Both the position numbers and the translations under genes were made by a program. The notes below the pieces were generated by a model that saw nothing but the letters and a program-made list of their open reading frames with translations, was not told where the DNA came from and did no database searches. From the NCBI GenBank assembly GCA_007121565.1, contig SKKI01000105.1, forward strand, positions 1 through 10,628: DNA of 10,628 nucleotides. Reading direction: 5' to 3'. This document shows, piece by piece, positions 7,507-10,628 of the stretch (positions within the stretch are counted from its first letter, which is position 1; every line of letters starts with the position of its first letter). Source of the DNA: Phycisphaerae bacterium (GTDB lineage Bacteria; Planctomycetota; Phycisphaerae; Sedimentisphaerales; Anaerohalosphaeraceae).

Positions 7507-7523
7507 TGTCAAATGTCAAATGT
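7505..7523 (+). repeat. AATGTCA tandem heptamer in the gnd-sulfatase gap
   Basis: The stop codon of gnd leads into AATGTCA repeated 2.7 times (7505-7511, 7512-7518, 7519-7523), which fills most of the 27-bp gap before the sulfatase gene. Heptamer tandem repeats also occur in the uxuB-larA-like gap with a different unit (AATTAAG). No function is evident. Confidence 0.6.
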
Positions 7524-7533
7524 GTGGTAAAAG

Positions 7534-9132
7534 ATGATGAACCGACGGAATTTTTTACGGACATGCGGGGCACTTGGGGTATCGTTGTTGTCCACCCGCC
7601 CCCTCTCGGGGCGGGTGTGCAATGAAAGAAAGCGTCCGCCGAATATTCTCTTTATCATGACGGACGACCATGCGGTTCAGGCGCTGAGCAGCTATGGAAG
7701 CCGTATTAATACCACCCCCAATCTTGACCGCCTGGCACATGAAGGGATGCGGTTTCTGAATTGTTTTGTGACCAACTCCATTTGTGCGCCAAGCCGCGCG
7801 GTCATTTTGACCGGTAAATACAGCCATATCAACGGGCAGCTGACCAATCGCCAAACATTCGACGGCGACCAGCAAACATACCCCAAGCTCTTACAAAAAG
7901 CCGGCTATGAAACCGCGATGATCGGCAAATGGCACCTGCAAAGCCATCCGACCGGATTTGATCACTGGGAAATCCTGCCCGGCCAAGGGTCTTACTACAA
8001 TCCCGATTTTATTCAGATGGACGGCTCCCGAAAACGCTACGAAGGATACGTCACCGATTTAATAACAGATTTTTCAATCGACTGGCTTGAAAACAAACGC
8101 GACAAAAACAAGCCTTTCCTGCTGGCCAGCCACCATAAAGCCCCCCACCGCTGCTGGTCACCGCATCTGCGTCATCTTGGAACACACACGCACGGCAGCA
8201 TTCCGGAGCCGGACACGCTCTTTGCAGATCATTACAACCGTTCGGCGGCCAGCCCCGAAAGCGAGATGTCGCTGCGCGATCACTTCAGCTGGTCGCATGA
8301 TATGAAGTTCAAGGGCGACAATCTGTTTCCGGATCATTTTACCTCGCAATTTAAACATCGTGAATATGAGCGAATGACGCCGCAAGAGCAGCAGCGGTGG
8401 GATGCGCACTATGAGCCGGAAAATCAGGCCTTCATTGAGCACATGAAAAGCGGGCAATTAACAGACGATGATGTTGTGCGCTGGAAATATCAACGCTATA
8501 TGCATGATTATCTCGGTACGATTTCGGCCGTGGATGAAGGTGTGGGCAAACTGCTGGATTATCTGGACCAAAGTGGACTTGCCGACAATACCATCGTGGT
8601 ATATACATCCGATCAGGGTTTTTATCTGGGCGATCACGGGTGGTATGACAAGCGTTTTATGTATGAAGATTCGCTGCGTATGCCGCTGCTGGTGCGCTGG
8701 CCTGGGGCGATCCGTCCCGGTGCGGTCTCGGATGCGATGGTGCTGAACCTGGATTTTGCAGCGACATTTCTGGATGCGGCCGGAGCCTCAATCCCTGATG
8801 ATATTCAAGGCGAAAGCTTTCTGCCGATCCTGAAAGGCAAGCGTCCGGACAATTGGCGAACGGCGATGCTGTATCACTATTACGAATATCCCGGTATCCA
8901 TCAGGTTAAACGTCATTACGGCATCCGTAGCGACCGTTACAAACTGATCCATTTTTATTATGACATCGATGCCTGGGAACTGTACGACCTGCACAGCGAT
9001 CCCTACGAGCTGAACAATCTTTATGAGGATGTACAATACAGTGACCTGGTTAAGCAGCTCAAAACAAAGCTAGCACATTTGCGCGAAAAATATGGTGATA
9101 CAGATGCGTTAATGCGCAGCTTTTTACCGTAA
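7534..9132 (+). CDS. Type I sulfatase, exported (N-acetylglucosamine-6-sulfatase-like)
   Basis: A 532-residue formylglycine-dependent sulfatase that would remove sulfate esters from glycans. The core motif CAPSR (84-88) has Cys84 as the residue to be modified, so a maturation enzyme (anSME or FGE) is needed and is not in the window. Metal-binding Asp44 and Asp45 (IMTDDH), GKWHL (131-135) and TSDQGFYLGDHG (358-369) are intact. From memory, the segments GDQQTYPKLLQ, SYYNPDF, DKRFMYED and YHYYEYPGIHQVKRHYGIR closely resemble Bacteroides GlcNAc-6-O-sulfatases (SulfAtlas S1_11, such as BT4656 of heparin breakdown). Subfamily assignment is inference. The N-terminus MNRRNFLRT followed by an apolar stretch is a twin-arginine-type signal, but its hydrophobic part is short and the following residues are encoded by a strong hairpin. 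Starts at 7534 and 7537 are equivalent. It probably feeds uronate-containing sugars to the flanking pathway. Confidence 0.92.
   Translation: MMNRRNFLRTCGALGVSLLSTRPLSGRVCNERKRPPNILFIMTDDHAVQALSSYGSRINTTPNLDRLAHEGMRFLNCFVTNSICAPSRAVILTGKYSHINGQLTNRQTFDGDQQTYPKLLQKAGYETAMIGKWHLQSHPTGFDHWEILPGQGSYYNPDFIQMDGSRKRYEGYVTDLITDFSIDWLENKRDKNKPFLLASHHKAPHRCWSPHLRHLGTHTHGSIPEPDTLFADHYNRSAASPESEMSLRDHFSWSHDMKFKGDNLFPDHFTSQFKHREYERMTPQEQQRWDAHYEPENQAFIEHMKSGQLTDDDVVRWKYQRYMHDYLGTISAVDEGVGKLLDYLDQSGLADNTIVVYTSDQGFYLGDHGWYDKRFMYEDSLRMPLLVRWPGAIRPGAVSDAMVLNLDFAATFLDAAGASIPDDIQGESFLPILKGKRPDNWRTAMLYHYYEYPGIHQVKRHYGIRSDRYKLIHFYYDIDAWELYDLHSDPYELNNLYEDVQYSDLVKQLKTKLAHLREKYGDTDALMRSFLP
7593..7617. repeat. 10-bp perfect hairpin inside the sulfatase signal region
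   Basis: CACCCGCCCC (7593-7602) and GGGGCGGGTG (7608-7617) form a perfect 10-bp GC stem with a CTCTC loop. It lies within codons 20-28 of the sulfatase, just after the signal's apolar stretch. It is in frame (encoding STRPLSGRV). It may be an inserted palindromic unit or an early translation-slowing structure. Confidence 0.65.
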
Positions 9133-9147
9133 CCGTTTTACAAATCG

Positions 9148-9213
9148 CCCTCCGCTTGTTTTCAGGATGGAGGGTTAATCCGGGTGGTGTCTTCGGCCCA
9201 CCCAGCGAGGCCG
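9148..9213 (+). promoter_or_regulatory. Hairpin-rich uxaC leader
   Basis: The 86-bp gap before uxaC holds three short stems: CCCTCC (9148-9153) with GGAGGG (9169-9174); GGGTGG (9182-9187) with CCACCC (9198-9203); and CGGCC (9194-9198) with GGCCG (9209-9213). The last covers the likely Shine-Dalgarno GAGG (9207-9210) and shares base 9198 with the second stem, so the two exclude each other. This layout would allow switching of uxaC translation. Stems are short and no known riboswitch is recognised. Confidence 0.3.
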
Positions 9214-9218
9214 TGTTT

Positions 9219-10625
9219 ATGTATATGAATGATGATTTTCTGCTGCTCAATGAGACGGCGCGGCGGCTGTATCACGATCATGCCGTGAACATGCCGATTT
9301 ATGATTATCACTGTCATCTGCCGGCCGGGCAGATTGCCGCCGACACACAGTTTGAGACCCTCACACAGCTCTGGCTGGCCGGCGATCACTATAAGTGGCG
9401 GGCGATGCGCGCCAACGGCGTGGCCGAGCGGTACTGCACCGGCGAGGCCAGCGACCGCGAGAAGTTTGAGCACTGGGCCGCGACCGTTCCGGCGTGCCTG
9501 CGCAATCCGCTGTATCACTGGACGCACCTGGAGCTGAAAAAGCCGTTCGGCATCACCGATCGGCTGCTCAATGCCGACACGGCCGAGGGGATTTACCGGC
9601 AGTGCAACGAACTGCTGGGCACCGAGGCGTACAGCGCGCGCAATATTATGCGGCAGTGGAACGTCAAGCTCGTCTGCACGACCGAGGATCCGCTGGACAG
9701 CCTCGAGCACCATCAGGCCATCGGCCAAAGCGGCTTTGAGATTGCCGTGCATACGGCCTGGCGGCCGGACAAGGCGATGGCGGTTGAGGATCCGACGGCG
9801 CTGAACCAGTGGATTGACCGGCTGGGCCAATTGACCGATACCGACATCAAAAGCTTTGACGACTACATCGAGGCCATCGGCAAGCGGCAGGATTATTTCC
9901 ATCGGCACGGCTGCCGTCTGAGCGATCACGGGCTGGACAGGCCCTGTGCCGCCGAGTATACGGCCAGCGACATCCAGACAATATTCCTGAAGATTCGCAG
10001 CCGGCAGGACTTAAGCCAACAGGAGCGAGAGCAGTTCAAGTCGGCGATGCTGGTTGAGTTTGGCCTGATGAATTTCGACAGGGGCTGGGCGCAGCAGTTT
10101 CACATGGGCGTGATCCGCAACACCAACAGCCGGCAGTTCGCCCGGCTCGGCCCGGATACGGGCTTTGATTCCATCGGCGATTTTGAGATGGCCCTGCCGC
10201 TGGCGCGATACCTGGACAGACTGGCATCACAAGGGAAACTGTCAAAGACGATTTTTTACAACATCAACCCCAAAGACAACGAAGTACTGGCCACGATACT
10301 GGGCAGCTTTCAGGACGGCGCTGTGCCGGGCAAGATGCAGCTCGGCTCGGGCTGGTGGTTTCTGGATCAGATGGACGGGATGATCAAGCAGCTCAACGCC
10401 CTGTCAAACCTGGGCCTGCTGAGCCGCTTTGTGGGGATGCTGACCGACTCGCGCAGCTTTTTGAGCTATTCGCGACACGAGTACTTCAGGCGGATTTTGT
10501 GCAACCTGCTCGGCGAGGAAGTGGAAAAAGGCTGGTGGCCCCGGGATATGAAGCTGCTGGGCCAAATGGTGGAGGATATCTGCTACCACAACGCCCGCGG
10601 CTATTTTGATATGGCATCCGATTAG
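9219..10625 (+). CDS. uxaC: Glucuronate isomerase (uronate isomerase)
   Basis: A 468-residue uronate isomerase that converts D-glucuronate to D-fructuronate, or D-galacturonate to D-tagaturonate, in the cytoplasm. It belongs to the amidohydrolase-fold group. Numbering from ATG 9219, the metal-binding HCH is at 31-33 (DYHCHLPAGQI). It is followed by WLAGDHYKWRAMR, YHWTHLEL with FGI, TTEDPLDSLEHH (154-165), HMGVIRNTN, QLGSGWWFLD (374-383) and TDSRSFLSYSRHEYFRRI (409-426). All are family hallmarks, and the length matches the usual 465-475. A longer frame starts at 9156, but its extra 21 residues are unlike the family. The ATG at 9219 has GAGG eight bases upstream and the expected N-terminus (NDDFLLLNETARRLYHD). 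The TAG stop is 3 bp from the right edge. As the entry enzyme for uronates it defines the purpose of the cluster, although it is its last visible gene. Confidence 0.97.
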   Translation: MYMNDDFLLLNETARRLYHDHAVNMPIYDYHCHLPAGQIAADTQFETLTQLWLAGDHYKWRAMRANGVAERYCTGEASDREKFEHWAATVPACLRNPLYHWTHLELKKPFGITDRLLNADTAEGIYRQCNELLGTEAYSARNIMRQWNVKLVCTTEDPLDSLEHHQAIGQSGFEIAVHTAWRPDKAMAVEDPTALNQWIDRLGQLTDTDIKSFDDYIEAIGKRQDYFHRHGCRLSDHGLDRPCAAEYTASDIQTIFLKIRSRQDLSQQEREQFKSAMLVEFGLMNFDRGWAQQFHMGVIRNTNSRQFARLGPDTGFDSIGDFEMALPLARYLDRLASQGKLSKTIFYNINPKDNEVLATILGSFQDGAVPGKMQLGSGWWFLDQMDGMIKQLNALSNLGLLSRFVGMLTDSRSFLSYSRHEYFRRILCNLLGEEVEKGWWPRDMKLLGQMVEDICYHNARGYFDMASD

Positions 10626-10628
10626 CCG

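Noticed and set aside
9148..9174. Rho-independent terminator between the sulfatase and uxaC
   Set aside because: The CCCTCC/GGAGGG stem has a 15-base loop and no T run follows it, so readthrough into uxaC is expected.
9156..9218. Upstream ATG for uxaC
   Set aside because: The extra 21 residues do not resemble uronate isomerase N-termini, and the ATG sits within the loop of a small hairpin. ATG 9219 has GAGG at proper spacing.

Overview
The window carries eleven protein genes, ten complete and one running off the left edge. It has no rRNA, tRNA, CRISPR array or insertion sequence that I can see. The DNA is moderately GC-rich with standard stop codons. A twin-arginine-type sulfatase, an SDR-type mannonate oxidoreductase, a ROK repressor and a uronate isomerase together suggest an anaerobic, polysaccharide-degrading bacterium of the Planctomycetota/Kiritimatiellota/Lentisphaerota kind (for example Phycisphaerae). 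That taxonomic guess is inference from gene content and style only.

Left part (1-3615, minus strand). Reading leftwards: a ROK-family transcriptional regulator followed at once by a likely intrinsic terminator; rsmA (16S rRNA dimethyltransferase); a tightly coupled DUF4160-DUF2442 small-gene pair; an unrecognised secreted protein; and a membrane protein that starts inside the previous stop codon (ATGA overlap) and leaves the window at base 1.

Right part (3797-10625, plus strand), divergent from the ROK gene: uxuB (fructuronate reductase, SDR type), a LarA-superfamily (nickel-pincer racemase/epimerase) protein, gnd (6-phosphogluconate dehydrogenase), a type I sulfatase resembling N-acetylglucosamine-6-sulfatases, and uxaC (glucuronate isomerase). 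The 181-bp divergent region holds a candidate operator (TTTTCAA-N13-TTGAAAA) and is the natural control point for the ROK protein. It is the longest stretch without a gene, so no gap exceeds 300 bases.

The main idea is that the plus-strand genes encode an unusual uronate route. UxaC turns glucuronate into fructuronate and UxuB reduces it to D-mannonate. The classical next step, mannonate dehydratase (UxuA) to KDG, is absent here. In its place are a LarA-like 2-hydroxyacid epimerase, which could convert D-mannonate to D-gluconate, and 6-phosphogluconate dehydrogenase, which would take phosphorylated gluconate to ribulose-5-phosphate. A gluconate kinase would be needed and is not in the window. 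The sulfatase suggests the uronate comes from a sulfated glycan such as a glycosaminoglycan. Three of the four gaps between the catabolic genes contain different short repeats or palindromes.
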